From: Aquincola tertiaricarbonis
GTDB taxonomy: Bacteria; Pseudomonadota; Gammaproteobacteria; Burkholderiales; Burkholderiaceae_C
Reading direction: 5' to 3'
DNA length: 64,000 nucleotides
NCBI RefSeq assembly: GCF_000969605.1
Contig: NZ_JZUE01000012.1
Location: forward strand, 124,001-188,000
Within the stretch, counting starts at the first letter, position 1, and the number at the start of each line of letters is the position of its first letter. The position numbers and the translations under genes are program-made. Positions 33,162-42,208 of the stretch are shown here, piece after piece. The notes below the pieces were generated by a model that was not told where the DNA came from, did not search any database, and saw only the letters and a program-made list of their open reading frames with translations.

Positions 33162-34337
33162 ATGTGCAATGCTTCCATCGACGAGAGAACCGAACAGCTG
33201 GCGCGCCGGCTGGAGGCCACCGCGGTGGAACGCGACCGCCGAGGCGGCCATGCCGCCGACGAGCGGCAGGCCATCCGCGACAGCGGCCTGCTGGGCCTGC
33301 TGATCCCGCGGGAGGCCGGCGGCCTGGGCGCCGACTGGCCCACGCTGTACCGCGTGGTGCGCCGGCTGGCGCAGGCCGACAGCGCCCTGGCCCATGTGTT
33401 CGCCTTCCATCACCTGCAGGTGGCCACGGTGCTGTTGTGGGGCACGCCTGCGCAGCAGCGGGTGCTGCTGCCCCGCTCGCAGGCCGAAGGCTGGTTCTGG
33501 GGCAATGCGCTCAATCCGCAGGACACGCGCCTGGCGGCCACGCCGGTGGCCGACGGCTGGCAGCTGCACGGCGCCAAGAGCTATGCCTCGGGCTCGGTGG
33601 GCGCCGACCGGCTGGTGGTGGGCGCGCTGGTGCATGGCGCCGACGGCAGCAGCACGCGGCTGGTGGGCCACCTGCCCACCCAGGCCCCCGGCGTGGTGGT
33701 GCAGCCCGACTGGGATGCCTTCGGCCAGCGCCAGACCGACAGCGGCCAGGTGCATTTCCACGACGTGTTCCTGCCCACGCGCGACGTGCTGCAGGGCCCG
33801 TCCCACGTGCCCACGCCGCGGTCCACGCTGCGCACGCTGGTGTCGCAGCTCATCATGGCCAACCTGTACCTGGGCATCGGCCAGGCCGCCTTCGAGGCCG
33901 CGCGGCGCTACACGCTGGAGAAGTCACGGCCCTGGCCGCAGGGCAGCACCGCCCGCCTGGCCGACGAGCCGCAGCTGCAGCAGCGCTACGGCGAGCTGTG
34001 GCTGCTGATCCGCCCCGCCGAGCTGGCCTGCGATGCCGCCGCGCTGGCGCTGCAGGCCGCCTTCGATGGCGGCGACGCACTGACCGCCGAACACCGCGGC
34101 GCGCTGGCCGGCCGCGTGGCCGAGGCCAAGGTGCTGGCGCACCGCGCGGGCATCGAGGTGAGCTCGCAGATCTTCGAGCTCACCGGCGCCGGTGCCACCA
34201 GCACCCGGCTGGGCCTGGACCGCTTCTGGCGCAATGCCCGGGTGCACACGCTGCACGACCCGGTGGACCTGAAGCTGCGCGACATCGGCCGCCACCGCCT
34301 GCTGGGCCAGCTGCCCGAACCCACTTCGTATTCCTGA
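33162..34337 (+). CDS. sfnB: SfnB/DszC-like acyl-CoA-dehydrogenase-fold monooxygenase
   Basis: A 391-residue protein of the acyl-CoA dehydrogenase fold in the SfnB/DszC branch. Landmarks are LLGLLIPREAGGLGADWPTLYRVVRRLAQADSALAHVFAFHH, KSYASGSVGADRL and the C-terminal FELTGAGATSTRLGLDRFWRNARVHTLHDPVDLKLRDIGRHRL. Branch members use FMNH2 or FAD and oxygen on sulfur compounds (DszC on dibenzothiophene; SfnB in dimethylsulfone use) rather than dehydrogenating acyl-CoA. No glutamate catalytic base of true dehydrogenases is apparent. It is coupled to metN 14 bases downstream. Confidence 0.82.
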   Translation: MCNASIDERTEQLARRLEATAVERDRRGGHAADERQAIRDSGLLGLLIPREAGGLGADWPTLYRVVRRLAQADSALAHVFAFHHLQVATVLLWGTPAQQRVLLPRSQAEGWFWGNALNPQDTRLAATPVADGWQLHGAKSYASGSVGADRLVVGALVHGADGSSTRLVGHLPTQAPGVVVQPDWDAFGQRQTDSGQVHFHDVFLPTRDVLQGPSHVPTPRSTLRTLVSQLIMANLYLGIGQAAFEAARRYTLEKSRPWPQGSTARLADEPQLQQRYGELWLLIRPAELACDAAALALQAAFDGGDALTAEHRGALAGRVAEAKVLAHRAGIEVSSQIFELTGAGATSTRLGLDRFWRNARVHTLHDPVDLKLRDIGRHRLLGQLPEPTSYS

Positions 34338-34351
34338 CCCGAGCTTTCCTC

Positions 34352-35174
<823 letters not shown>

Positions 35175-35182
<8 letters not shown>

Positions 35183-35837
35183 GAACATCGCCGCCATCCT
35201 GCCCGAGCTGTGGACGGCCATCGGGCAGACCTTCCTGATGCTGGGCATCGGCCTGGCCGCGGCACTGGTGATCGGCGGTCCGCTGGGCGTGTGGCTGTTC
35301 CTGCTCAGCCCGGGGCAGACGCTGGAGAACCGCCCGCTGTTCACCGTCGTCAGCTGGCTGGTGAACACGGTGCGCTCCTTCCCCTTCATCATCCTGCTGG
35401 TGGCGCTGGTGCCCATCACGCGGGTGATCGCGGGCAGCTCCATCGGGCCGGTGGCCGCGGCGGTGCCGCTGTCGTTCGCGGCCATCCCGTACTTCGCGCG
35501 GCTGGTGGAACAGTGCCTGCGCGACGTGCCGCGCGGCGTGATCGAGGCCGCCCATGCAATGGGCGCCTCCGACCTGCAGATCGTGGCCCGGGTGCTGCTG
35601 GTGGAGGCCCGCTCGGGCCTGGTGCTGGCGCTCACGGTGCTGGCCATCAGCTTCCTGTCGTATTCGGCGGTGGCCGGCGTGGTGGGCGGCGGCGGCATCG
35701 GCGACCTGGCCATCCGCTACGGCTACTACCGCTTCCAGACCGATGTGATGGTGCTTACCGTGGCCATCCTGGTGGTGCTGGTGCAGGGCATCCAGTTCGG
35801 CGGCAATGCGCTGGCGCGCCGCCTCGACAAACGTTGA
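35175..35837 (+). CDS. metI: Methionine-type ABC transporter permease (MetI-like)
   Basis: A 220-residue inner-membrane permease of the usual MetI length with five probable helices. The family-specific stretch NTVRSFPFIILLVALVPITRVIAGSSIGP and the EAA loop EAAHAMGASDLQIVARVLLVEA are both clear. It completes the channel for the two MetQ-like proteins that follow. Confidence 0.9.
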
Positions 35838-35857
35838 TCCAGTCAAGGACTTTCATC

Positions 35858-36706
35858 ATGAGCTTCACCCGCCGCGACCTCGTCGCCTCGCTCGCCTTCA
35901 CCGCCACGCTGGCGCTGGCCGCCGTGCTGTCGCCCGCGCATGCACAGGCGCAGGACAAGAAGGAACTGGTGTTCGGCGCCACCGCCGGGCCCTATGCCGA
36001 CCAGATCAAGCTGGGCATCAAGCCGCTGCTGGAGAAGAAGGGCTACCGCGTGAAGGTGGTCGAGTTCAACGACTACATCCAGCCCAACTTCGCGCTGGCC
36101 CAGGGCGCGCTGGATGCCAATGCCTTCCAGCACATCGTCTACCTCACCAAGTTCGCCACCGAGAACAAGCTGGCGCTGAGCGAGCTGCTGAAGGTGCCCA
36201 CCGCGCCGATCGCCATCTACAGCAAGCGCCACAGGACGCTGGACGTGAAGGAAGGCGCCACCGTGGCCCTGCCCAACGACCCCACCAATGCGGCGCGGGC
36301 GCTGCTGGTGCTGCAAGAGATCGGCTGGCTGAAGCTGCGCGAGGGCTACGACCCGATCCGCGCCTCGGAGAAAGACGTGGCGCAGAACCCGAACAAGCTC
36401 AAGCTGATCCCGATCGAGGCGGCGCAGCTGCCGCGCAGCCTGGACGACACCGACTATTCCTTCGTGAACGGCAACTTCGCGCTGGCCTCGGGCCTCAAGC
36501 TCACCGAGGCGCTGGCGCTGGAGAAGACCGGGCCCACCTACCAGAACCTGGTGGCCATCCGCACCGAGGACAAGGACAAGCCCTGGGTGAAGGACATCGC
36601 CGAGGCCTACCGCTCGCGCGAGTTCCTGGCCGTGACCGAGCAGAAGTTCGCCGGCTTCGTGAAGACCGACTACCAGCAGGCGCTGCAGGCGGGGGCGGCC
36701 AAGTGA
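35858..36706 (+). CDS. metQ: MetQ-like substrate-binding protein (first copy)
   Basis: A 282-residue NlpA/MetQ-family protein with signal peptide LALAAVLSPAHAQA, then LVFGATAGPYADQIKLGIKPLLEKKGYRVKVVEFNDYIQPNFALAQGALDANAFQHIVYL. Residues in this YNDYIQPN/DANAFQH region contact the amino acid in known MetQ structures. No lipobox cysteine. The ligand could be methionine, its sulfoxide or another sulfur amino acid. The stop overlaps the start of the second copy (GTGA). Confidence 0.88.
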   Translation: MSFTRRDLVASLAFTATLALAAVLSPAHAQAQDKKELVFGATAGPYADQIKLGIKPLLEKKGYRVKVVEFNDYIQPNFALAQGALDANAFQHIVYLTKFATENKLALSELLKVPTAPIAIYSKRHRTLDVKEGATVALPNDPTNAARALLVLQEIGWLKLREGYDPIRASEKDVAQNPNKLKLIPIEAAQLPRSLDDTDYSFVNGNFALASGLKLTEALALEKTGPTYQNLVAIRTEDKDKPWVKDIAEAYRSREFLAVTEQKFAGFVKTDYQQALQAGAAK

Positions 36707-37539
36707 AGCACTTGTCTGGACAAGTCGTGCCGGTGGGCAAAGGGTTGTCGAAGCGCAACCTGGTGCTGGGCGCGCTGGCCGCGGCCGTGCTGGTCGCCAC
36801 CGGCATGGCACACGCGCAGGACACCACCATTCGCATCGCCGTCACCGCCGGCCCGCATGCGCAGATCGCCGAGGTGGCGAGGAAGGTGGCCGCGCGCGAC
36901 GGCCTGGTGCTGAAGATCGTGGAGTTCCAGGACTACATCCAGCCCAATGCCGCGCTGGATGCGGGCGACGTGGAAGCCAACAGCTACCAGCACCGGCCGT
37001 TCCTCGATTCGCAGGTACAGGCGCGCGGGTACAGGATCACCGCGGTGGGCAACACCGTCACCTTCCCGATGGGCTTCTATTCCAAGCGTTTCAAGTCGCT
37101 GGCCGACCTGCCGGCCGGTGCGCGCGTGGGCATCCAGAACGACCCGTCCAACAGCGGGCGCGCGCTGCAGCTGCTGCAGAAGGCCGGCGTGATCCAGCTC
37201 AAGTCCACGGCCGGCATCAGCGCCACGGTGGCCGACGTGGTGGCCAACCCCAAGGGATTGAAGATCGTGCAGGTGGAAGCGGCCCAGCTGCCGCGCAGCC
37301 TGGACGACCTGGACGCCGCGGCGATCAACACCAACTACGCCCTGCAGGCCGGGCTGGTGCCCACCCGCGACGCCATCGCCATCGAGGCGCCCGACAACCC
37401 CTATGCCAACCTGCTGGCGGTGCGCACCGCCGACAAGGACAAGCCCTGGGTGCCCAAGCTGGTCAAGGCCTTCCAGTCGCCGGAGGTGCGGCAACTGGTG
37501 CAGAGCCAGTTCAGCGGCTCGATGGTGCCGGCGTTTTGA
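36703..37539 (+). CDS. metQ: MetQ-like substrate-binding protein (second copy)
   Basis: A 278-residue paralogue of the preceding protein: IRIAVTAGPHAQIAEVARKVAARDGLVLKIVEFQDYIQPNAALDAGDVEANSYQHRPFL, with the binding segment changed (EANSYQH instead of DANAFQH). The start is uncertain. A GTG at 36703 overlaps the previous stop, but in-frame GTGs at 36727 and 36733 and a TTG at 36745 give a more normal signal peptide (KRNLVLGALAAAVLVATGMAHA). They would leave the palindrome at 36711-36724 outside the coding region. Confidence 0.85.
   Translation: MKHLSGQVVPVGKGLSKRNLVLGALAAAVLVATGMAHAQDTTIRIAVTAGPHAQIAEVARKVAARDGLVLKIVEFQDYIQPNAALDAGDVEANSYQHRPFLDSQVQARGYRITAVGNTVTFPMGFYSKRFKSLADLPAGARVGIQNDPSNSGRALQLLQKAGVIQLKSTAGISATVADVVANPKGLKIVQVEAAQLPRSLDDLDAAAINTNYALQAGLVPTRDAIAIEAPDNPYANLLAVRTADKDKPWVPKLVKAFQSPEVRQLVQSQFSGSMVPAF
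36711..36724. promoter_or_regulatory. TGTCTAGACA-type palindrome (site 3), at the start of the second metQ
   Basis: CTTGTCTGGACAAG, a perfect 14-base palindrome except for its central GG pair. It lies five bases downstream of the first metQ stop and just before the more likely start codons of the second copy. Confidence 0.5.
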
Positions 37540-37545
37540 AGCGGC

Positions 37546-39333
37546 TCAGCGCTGGCGCCCGTTCGCCAGCCGCTGCACCACCGCCACCATGCGGTCCACT
37601 TCCTCGCAGGTGTTGTAGAAGGCCAGCGAGGGCCGCACGGTGGTTTCCAGGCCGAAGCGGCGCAGGATGGGCTGGGCGCAGTGGTGGCCGGTGCGCACCG
37701 CGATGGCTTCGCGGTTGAGGGCCTGGCCCACCTCCTCGGTGGTGTAGCCCTCCAGCACGAAGCTCAGCACGCTGGCCTTGTGGGCCGCGGTGCCCACCAG
37801 CCGCACGCCCGGGATCGGCCGGATGCGGTGGGTGGCGTAGTCCAGCAGCGCATGTTCATACGCGCCGATGGCCTCGATGCCGATGCGCTCCACGTACTCC
37901 AGCGCGGCGCCCAGGCCCACCGCGTCGGCGATGTTGCCGGTGCCGGCCTCGAAGCGCGTGGGCGGGCCGTGGTACACGGTGCGCTCGAAGGTCACGTCGG
38001 CAATCATGTTGCCGCCGCCCTGCCAGGGCGGCATGTCCTCCAGCACCTCGCGCTTGCCGTACACCACGCCGATGCCGGTGGGCCCGAAGACCTTGTGGCC
38101 CGAGAACACCAGGAAGTCGGCGTCCAGCGCACGCACGTCCACCCGCATGTGCGAGACGGACTGCGCCGCATCCACCAGCGCCCGCGCGCCGGCCGCATGG
38201 GCCATGGCCACGATCTGCTGGACGGGCGTGACGGTGCCCAGCGCATTCGACACCTGCGTGCACGAGACGAGCTTGGTGCGCGGGCCCAGCAGCCTGGCGT
38301 ATTCGGACAGGATCACCTGGCCGTCGTCGTCCACCGGGATCACGCGGATCACCGCGCCCTTCTCGGCGGCCAGCTGCTGCCAGGGCACGATGTTGGCGTG
38401 GTGCTCCAGGTGCGACACGATGATCTCGTCGCCCGCGCCGATGTGCCTGGCACCCCAGCTCTTGGCGATGAGGTTGATGCCCTCGGTGGTGCCGCGCACG
38501 AAGATGACCTCGTCCACCGAAGCCGCGCCGATGAAGCGGCGCACGGTTTCGCGCGCGCCCTCGTAGGCGTCGGTGGCGCGGGCGGCCAGCGTGTGCGCCG
38601 CCCGGTGGATGTTGGAGTTCTCGTGCGCGTAGAAGTACGCCAGCCGGTCGATCACCGCCTCCGGCTTGTGAGTGGTGGCCGCGTTGTCGAACCACACCAG
38701 CTGCCGGCCGTTGATGCGCTCCTGCAGGATGGGAAAGTCGCGCCGCACCGCATGCACGTCGAAGGCCGGCTGCGCCGTGGCGCTGCCGTGCAGCGCGGGC
38801 TGGGCGGCCGGCACCGCGCCGGGCACCGTGGCCCCCGGGCCGTCGATGAAATAGAAGCCGGTGGCACCTGCTGCCGGCGTGGTGCGCCAGCCTTCGCGGC
38901 CCGCGAAGCCCGGCGCGGCCGCGGGCCGTTGCGGCACGCCCAGCAGCTGGCTGCCCAGGCAGCCGTCGTAACCCGGGGCGGCCACCAGCGCGTGGTCGGG
39001 CACGCCGTTGGCCGCCTGCGCATGCGGCAGCAGCGCCGGTGCCTGCGCCAGCACGTTGGCCGGCGATGACGGGGAGGTAGGCAGCAGGTTGGCACCGGGT
39101 GCCGCCGCGCCCATCGGCTGCAGCGACGGTGTGGCCGGGCCGGCCGCGCCCGGCGGCAGCGTGAGGCCCGCCGGCTGCGGATGGGCCGGCAGCGGCACGC
39201 CGCCGGTGGCCGGCGCGCTGCCCGGCAGCGCCGAGAAGAACTCGCCGGCCATGCGCGCCAGCGCGGCGGCATCGGGCAGGCCGGGCGGCGGGGCCGGGTG
39301 GGCCACGTCGTCGAGCAGGGATTGCAGGCTCAT
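37546..39333 (-). CDS. Family 2A encapsulin cargo: cysteine desulfurase with disordered N-terminal targeting domain
   Basis: A 595-residue two-part protein. Residues 1-190 are Ala/Pro/Gly-rich, probably disordered, with short ordered islands (SLQSLLDDVAHP at the start, GYDGCLGSQLLGVP near 121-134, GFYFIDGPG near 159-167). Residues 191-595 form a SufS-like group II cysteine desulfurase: FDNAATTHKP, HHAN (311-314), the PLP lysine K414 in SGHKVFGPTG and the nucleophilic C552 in RTGHHCAQP. It converts cysteine to alanine plus sulfane sulfur. In known family 2A systems the long N-terminal domain loads the enzyme into the shell. An alternative GTG start at 39348 overlaps the shell stop (GTGA). Confidence 0.92.
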   Translation of the reverse strand: MSLQSLLDDVAHPAPPPGLPDAAALARMAGEFFSALPGSAPATGGVPLPAHPQPAGLTLPPGAAGPATPSLQPMGAAAPGANLLPTSPSSPANVLAQAPALLPHAQAANGVPDHALVAAPGYDGCLGSQLLGVPQRPAAAPGFAGREGWRTTPAAGATGFYFIDGPGATVPGAVPAAQPALHGSATAQPAFDVHAVRRDFPILQERINGRQLVWFDNAATTHKPEAVIDRLAYFYAHENSNIHRAAHTLAARATDAYEGARETVRRFIGAASVDEVIFVRGTTEGINLIAKSWGARHIGAGDEIIVSHLEHHANIVPWQQLAAEKGAVIRVIPVDDDGQVILSEYARLLGPRTKLVSCTQVSNALGTVTPVQQIVAMAHAAGARALVDAAQSVSHMRVDVRALDADFLVFSGHKVFGPTGIGVVYGKREVLEDMPPWQGGGNMIADVTFERTVYHGPPTRFEAGTGNIADAVGLGAALEYVERIGIEAIGAYEHALLDYATHRIRPIPGVRLVGTAAHKASVLSFVLEGYTTEEVGQALNREAIAVRTGHHCAQPILRRFGLETTVRPSLAFYNTCEEVDRMVAVVQRLANGRQR

Positions 39334-39344
39334 GGCGTCGCCGG

Positions 39345-40277
39345 TCACTTGTAGGTGTCGGGGTACTCGTGGTACTTGCCCACTTCCACGTCTTCCAGCA
39401 CCGCCAGCGCATCGTCGGTCTGCACCGCCAGCGAGCAGTACAGCGAGATCAGGTACGAGGCGATGGCATTGCGGTTGATGCCCATGAAGCGCACGCTCAG
39501 GCCCGGGCTCTGCTCACCGGCCAGGCCGGGCTGGTACAGGCCCACCACGCCCTGGCGCTTGTCGCCCACGCGCAGCAGCAGGACCTTGGTCTTGCCGTCG
39601 GCCAGCGGCACCTTGTCGCTGGGGATCAGCGGCAGGCCGCGCCAGGTGAGGAACTGCGAGCCGAACAGGCTGACCGTGGGCGGCGGCACGCCGCGGCGGG
39701 TGCATTCGCGGCCGAAGGCGGCGATGGCCAGCGGATGGGTGAGGAAGAAGGCGGGCTCCTTCCACACCTTGGTCAGCAGCTCGTCCAGGTCGTCCGGCGT
39801 GGGCGCGCCCGTCAGCGGGTACACCACCTGGTCGGGGTGCACGCTGGCCAGCAGGCCGTAGTCGGGGTTGTTGATCAGCTCGCTTTCCTGCCGCTCCTTG
39901 ATCGTCTCGATCGTCAGGCGCAGCTGTTCCTTGATCTGGTCGTGCGGGCTGCTGTAGAGGTCGGACACGCGGGTGTGCACGTCCAGCACCGTGCTCACCG
40001 CATTCAGGAAGTACTCGCGCGGCTGCTCCTCGTAGTTGACGAAGGTGCTGGGCAGGCGCGATTCGTCGCGCTGGGTGCAGGCCACCAGCACGTCGTTCGG
40101 GTTGCTGACCTTGTTCAACCGGTAGATACCGGCTTCCACCGGCAGCCACTGCAGCAGGTGCGTCAGCCAGCGCGGGCTGATCGTGGACAGGATGGGCGCG
40201 GTCTTGGTGGCATTGGCCAACTGGCGCGCGGCGTTGTCGCCCAGCGCCAGTTGCGGCGCGGCGGAAGCTTCTGACAT
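39345..40277 (-). CDS. Family 2A encapsulin nanocompartment shell protein (SrpI-like)
   Basis: A 310-residue HK97-fold shell protein. Recognisable segments are QLALGDNAARQLANATKTAP, SPRWLTHLLQWLPVEAGIYRLNKV, YEEQPREYFLNAVSTVLDVHTRVSDLYSSPHDQ, NNPDYGLLASVHPDQVVYPLTG and the C-terminal GINRNAIASYLISLYCSLAVQTDDALAVLEDVEVGKYHEYPDTY. Length and the lack of a cyclic-nucleotide-binding insert place it in family 2A rather than 2B. In studied members the shell is a roughly 24-nm icosahedron enclosing cysteine desulfurase and storing or buffering sulfur. AGGAGG lies six bases before the ATG, and the cargo gene follows directly. Confidence 0.94.
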   Translation of the reverse strand: MSEASAAPQLALGDNAARQLANATKTAPILSTISPRWLTHLLQWLPVEAGIYRLNKVSNPNDVLVACTQRDESRLPSTFVNYEEQPREYFLNAVSTVLDVHTRVSDLYSSPHDQIKEQLRLTIETIKERQESELINNPDYGLLASVHPDQVVYPLTGAPTPDDLDELLTKVWKEPAFFLTHPLAIAAFGRECTRRGVPPPTVSLFGSQFLTWRGLPLIPSDKVPLADGKTKVLLLRVGDKRQGVVGLYQPGLAGEQSPGLSVRFMGINRNAIASYLISLYCSLAVQTDDALAVLEDVEVGKYHEYPDTYK

Positions 40278-40328
40278 GGATCCTCCTGGAACGGAAATAC
40301 TTCTTGTGATGAACGAACGAAGCAAACC

Positions 40329-40372
40329 GAATTAGCGGCCAGGCACCGCACCGCTTCAACCGGCTATAGCCG
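40329..40372 (-). promoter_or_regulatory. Probable encapsulin promoter with adjoining 12-base palindrome
   Basis: The 96-base gap between the XRE gene and the shell gene holds a perfect palindrome CGGCTATAGCCG (40361-40372). On the minus strand it is directly followed by TTGAAG (40359-40354) and, 19 bases on, TAATTC (40334-40329), which could be -35 and -10. The palindrome is in the right place to be an operator for the neighbouring XRE protein. Confidence 0.4.
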
Positions 40373-40373
40373 T

Positions 40374-40649
40374 CTATGTGGCGTGTTCGCAGCGCTGCAG
40401 CAGCTGCCACAGCGGCACTTCCAGCGCGGCGGCCAGCTTGGCCGCGGTGGCCAGCGAGGGCATGACCACGCCGCGCTCGATCTCGCCCATGTAGGAGCGG
40501 TTGAGCTCGGCCTGCCCGGCCAGGCGCTCCTGCGACCAGCCCCGGCCTTCGCGCAGCCGCCGCACCACCGCGCCGAAGCGGCCGATGGCCAGCGCCGGTG
40601 CGGGCGGTCCTTCGCGCGCCAGCAGGGCGCCGTCTTCCAGCGTGGCCAT
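40374..40649 (-). CDS. Small XRE-family helix-turn-helix regulator
   Basis: A 91-residue protein made of a short lead and one Cro/C1-type HTH domain: FGAVVRRLREGRGWSQERLAGQAELNRSYMGEIERGVVMPSLATAAKLAAALEVPLWQLL (landmark positions about 24-84). No ligand domain is fused. The start overlaps the serine acetyltransferase stop (ATGA), so it is produced with the cysteine-synthesis genes, and it lies immediately upstream of the encapsulin genes, which makes it the best local candidate for their regulator. Confidence 0.88.
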   Translation of the reverse strand: MATLEDGALLAREGPPAPALAIGRFGAVVRRLREGRGWSQERLAGQAELNRSYMGEIERGVVMPSLATAAKLAAALEVPLWQLLQRCEHAT

Positions 40650-41590
40650 CACGTGGCCTCCGCGCCCGGGCCGGCGCCGGTGTGCTGCGCCTGGTTGATC
40701 CGGCTGCCGGGCGGCACGCTGTGGGTCAGCCACACGTTGCCGCCGATGGTGGAGCCGCGACCGATGGTCACCCGGCCGAGCACCGTGGCGCCGGCATAGA
40801 TCACCACGTCGTCCTCCAGCACCGGATGGCGGGCGCCGCCCTTCTGGATATGGCCGGCCTCGTCGGTCTCGAAGCGCTTGGCACCCAGCGTGACGGCCTG
40901 GTACAGCCGCACGTTGCGGCCGATCTCGGCCGTCTCGCCGATGACGACGCCGGTGCCGTGGTCGATGAAGAAGCCGGCCCCGATGCGCGCGCCGGGGTGG
41001 ATGTCGATGCCGGTCTCGCCATGCGCCAGCTCGGCCACGATGCGGGCCAGCAGCGGCGTGCCCAGCATGTGCAGCCGGTGCGCGATGCGGTGGTGGATCA
41101 TCGCGTGGATGCCGGGGTAGCACAGCAGCACCTCGTCCACGCTGCGGGCCGCGGGGTCGCCCTGGAAGGCAGCCAGCACGTCGCTGTCCAGCAGCTGGCG
41201 AAGGGTGGGCAGCGAGCTGCCGAAGGCCCGCACCAGCGCCAGCGCGCGTGCCTGCGAATCGGCCTCGGTCTCGCCGCTGTCGCGGGTACGGGCCTGGTGG
41301 CGCAGCTCCAGCCGCACCTGCTCCAGCAGCGCGCCCAGCGCGGTGTGCAGCGTGGCGGCGATGTATTCGTCCTCATGCTCCTGGCGCAGGTCGGGCGGCC
41401 CCAGCCGCATGGGAAACAGCGCGCCGCGCAGCTGGCCCACCACCTCGGCCAGCGCCTCGCGCGCGGGCAGCTCGCGGCCGCCCACTTCCTGCAGCCGGTG
41501 CTGCGAGGTGCGCCAGCGCTCGCGCGCGGCACGCAGCTCGGCCACCACGCCGGGCACGCCCAGTGCGCTGGGGCTCAGTCCTGTTGCCAT
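40649..41590 (-). CDS. epsC: Serine O-acetyltransferase (EpsC-like)
   Basis: A 313-residue acetyltransferase. An N-terminal helical domain of about 180 residues is followed by a left-handed beta-helix of hexapeptide repeats: IDIHPGARIGAGFFIDHGTGVVIGETAEIGRNVRLYQAVTLGAKR, with the catalytic histidine in DHGTG. It makes O-acetylserine, the carbon acceptor for sulfide in cysteine synthesis and, by family knowledge, the coinducer signal for CysB-type regulators. The start lies 16 bases inside the rhodanese gene, so the two are translationally coupled. Confidence 0.9.
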   Translation of the reverse strand: MATGLSPSALGVPGVVAELRAARERWRTSQHRLQEVGGRELPAREALAEVVGQLRGALFPMRLGPPDLRQEHEDEYIAATLHTALGALLEQVRLELRHQARTRDSGETEADSQARALALVRAFGSSLPTLRQLLDSDVLAAFQGDPAARSVDEVLLCYPGIHAMIHHRIAHRLHMLGTPLLARIVAELAHGETGIDIHPGARIGAGFFIDHGTGVVIGETAEIGRNVRLYQAVTLGAKRFETDEAGHIQKGGARHPVLEDDVVIYAGATVLGRVTIGRGSTIGGNVWLTHSVPPGSRINQAQHTGAGPGAEAT

Positions 41591-42042
41591 GGCAGCCCCC
41601 GGTAGCGCCAGCCGTCGGCGGTGCCGCGCTGCTGGGCGTCGTTCAGTTCCCCTTCGAAACCTTCACGGATGTTGAACACCTGGCTGAAGCCGGCCTTGGC
41701 CGCGGCCTCGGCGGCCAGGGCCGAACGCTTGCCGCTGCGGCACAGCAGCAGCACCGGCGCATGCCGCGGCACCTTGGCTTCCAGCTCCCGCACGAAGCGC
41801 GGGTTGCGCGTGAGCGCGGTGCCGGTGGCCCAGGCCACGTGCAGCGTGCCGGGCACATGGCCCACGAACTTGCGCTCCTCGGCGGTGCGCACGTCCACGA
41901 TGCGCACGGCGCCGGCCTGCGCCAGCTGCCAGGCTTCCTGCGGGCTCACGCTGCCGGCGAACGGCAACCCCTGGCTGGCGGCCTGCTGACGGGCCTGCTG
42001 CAGGATCGGATGGACGACAACTTCTTCGAGTACGGCGGACAT
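41575..42042 (-). CDS. Rhodanese-like sulfurtransferase
   Basis: A 155-residue single rhodanese domain with the CH2A-type strand VRIVDVRTAEERKFVGHVPGTLHVAW and the active-site loop C101-R-S-G-K-R-S, which fits a six-residue sulfurtransferase loop. About 30 residues of helical lead precede the domain. It can carry sulfur as a cysteine persulfide. It is the first gene of the rhodanese-epsC-xre set under a sulfur-box promoter, next to the encapsulated desulfurase, so a role as sulfur acceptor or donor for that system is plausible. AGGAG precedes the ATG. Confidence 0.88.
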   Translation of the reverse strand: MSAVLEEVVVHPILQQARQQAASQGLPFAGSVSPQEAWQLAQAGAVRIVDVRTAEERKFVGHVPGTLHVAWATGTALTRNPRFVRELEAKVPRHAPVLLLCRSGKRSALAAEAAAKAGFSQVFNIREGFEGELNDAQQRGTADGWRYRGLPWQQD

Positions 42043-42085
42043 GCGGGCTCCTGTGGCCTGATTGGTGGCGATAGACGGCAGCCGC

Positions 42086-42138
42086 AGCTTAGGCAGGCCG
42101 CGGCGCGCGGCCAAGGAAGGGATTCGAGCTTGCATATG
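42086..42138 (-). promoter_or_regulatory. Sulfur-box promoter of the rhodanese-epsC-xre genes
   Basis: Minus strand: CATATGC starts at 42138, CTCGAATCCC leads into TTCCTTGG at 42118, and the -10 TAAGCT starts at 42091 (spacing 47). It links the encapsulin-adjacent cysteine genes to the sulfonate operons. Confidence 0.6.
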
Positions 42139-42208
42139 CGACATCTGTAACAAGAGGCCCCTCCACCGCAGCCCGCGGGCAGGCCGCGATATGCGCCGGC
42201 CGCCTGTG

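Noticed and set aside
31081-33806. Minus-strand 854-codon frame opposite the LLM monooxygenase and sfnB
   Set aside because: Shadow frame; both plus-strand genes have clear families and ribosomal or promoter context.
40280-40335. Ninth standard sulfur box before the encapsulin gene
   Set aside because: TTCGTTCG is present but neither the upstream element nor a -10 at offset 47 fits; kept only as a different candidate promoter.
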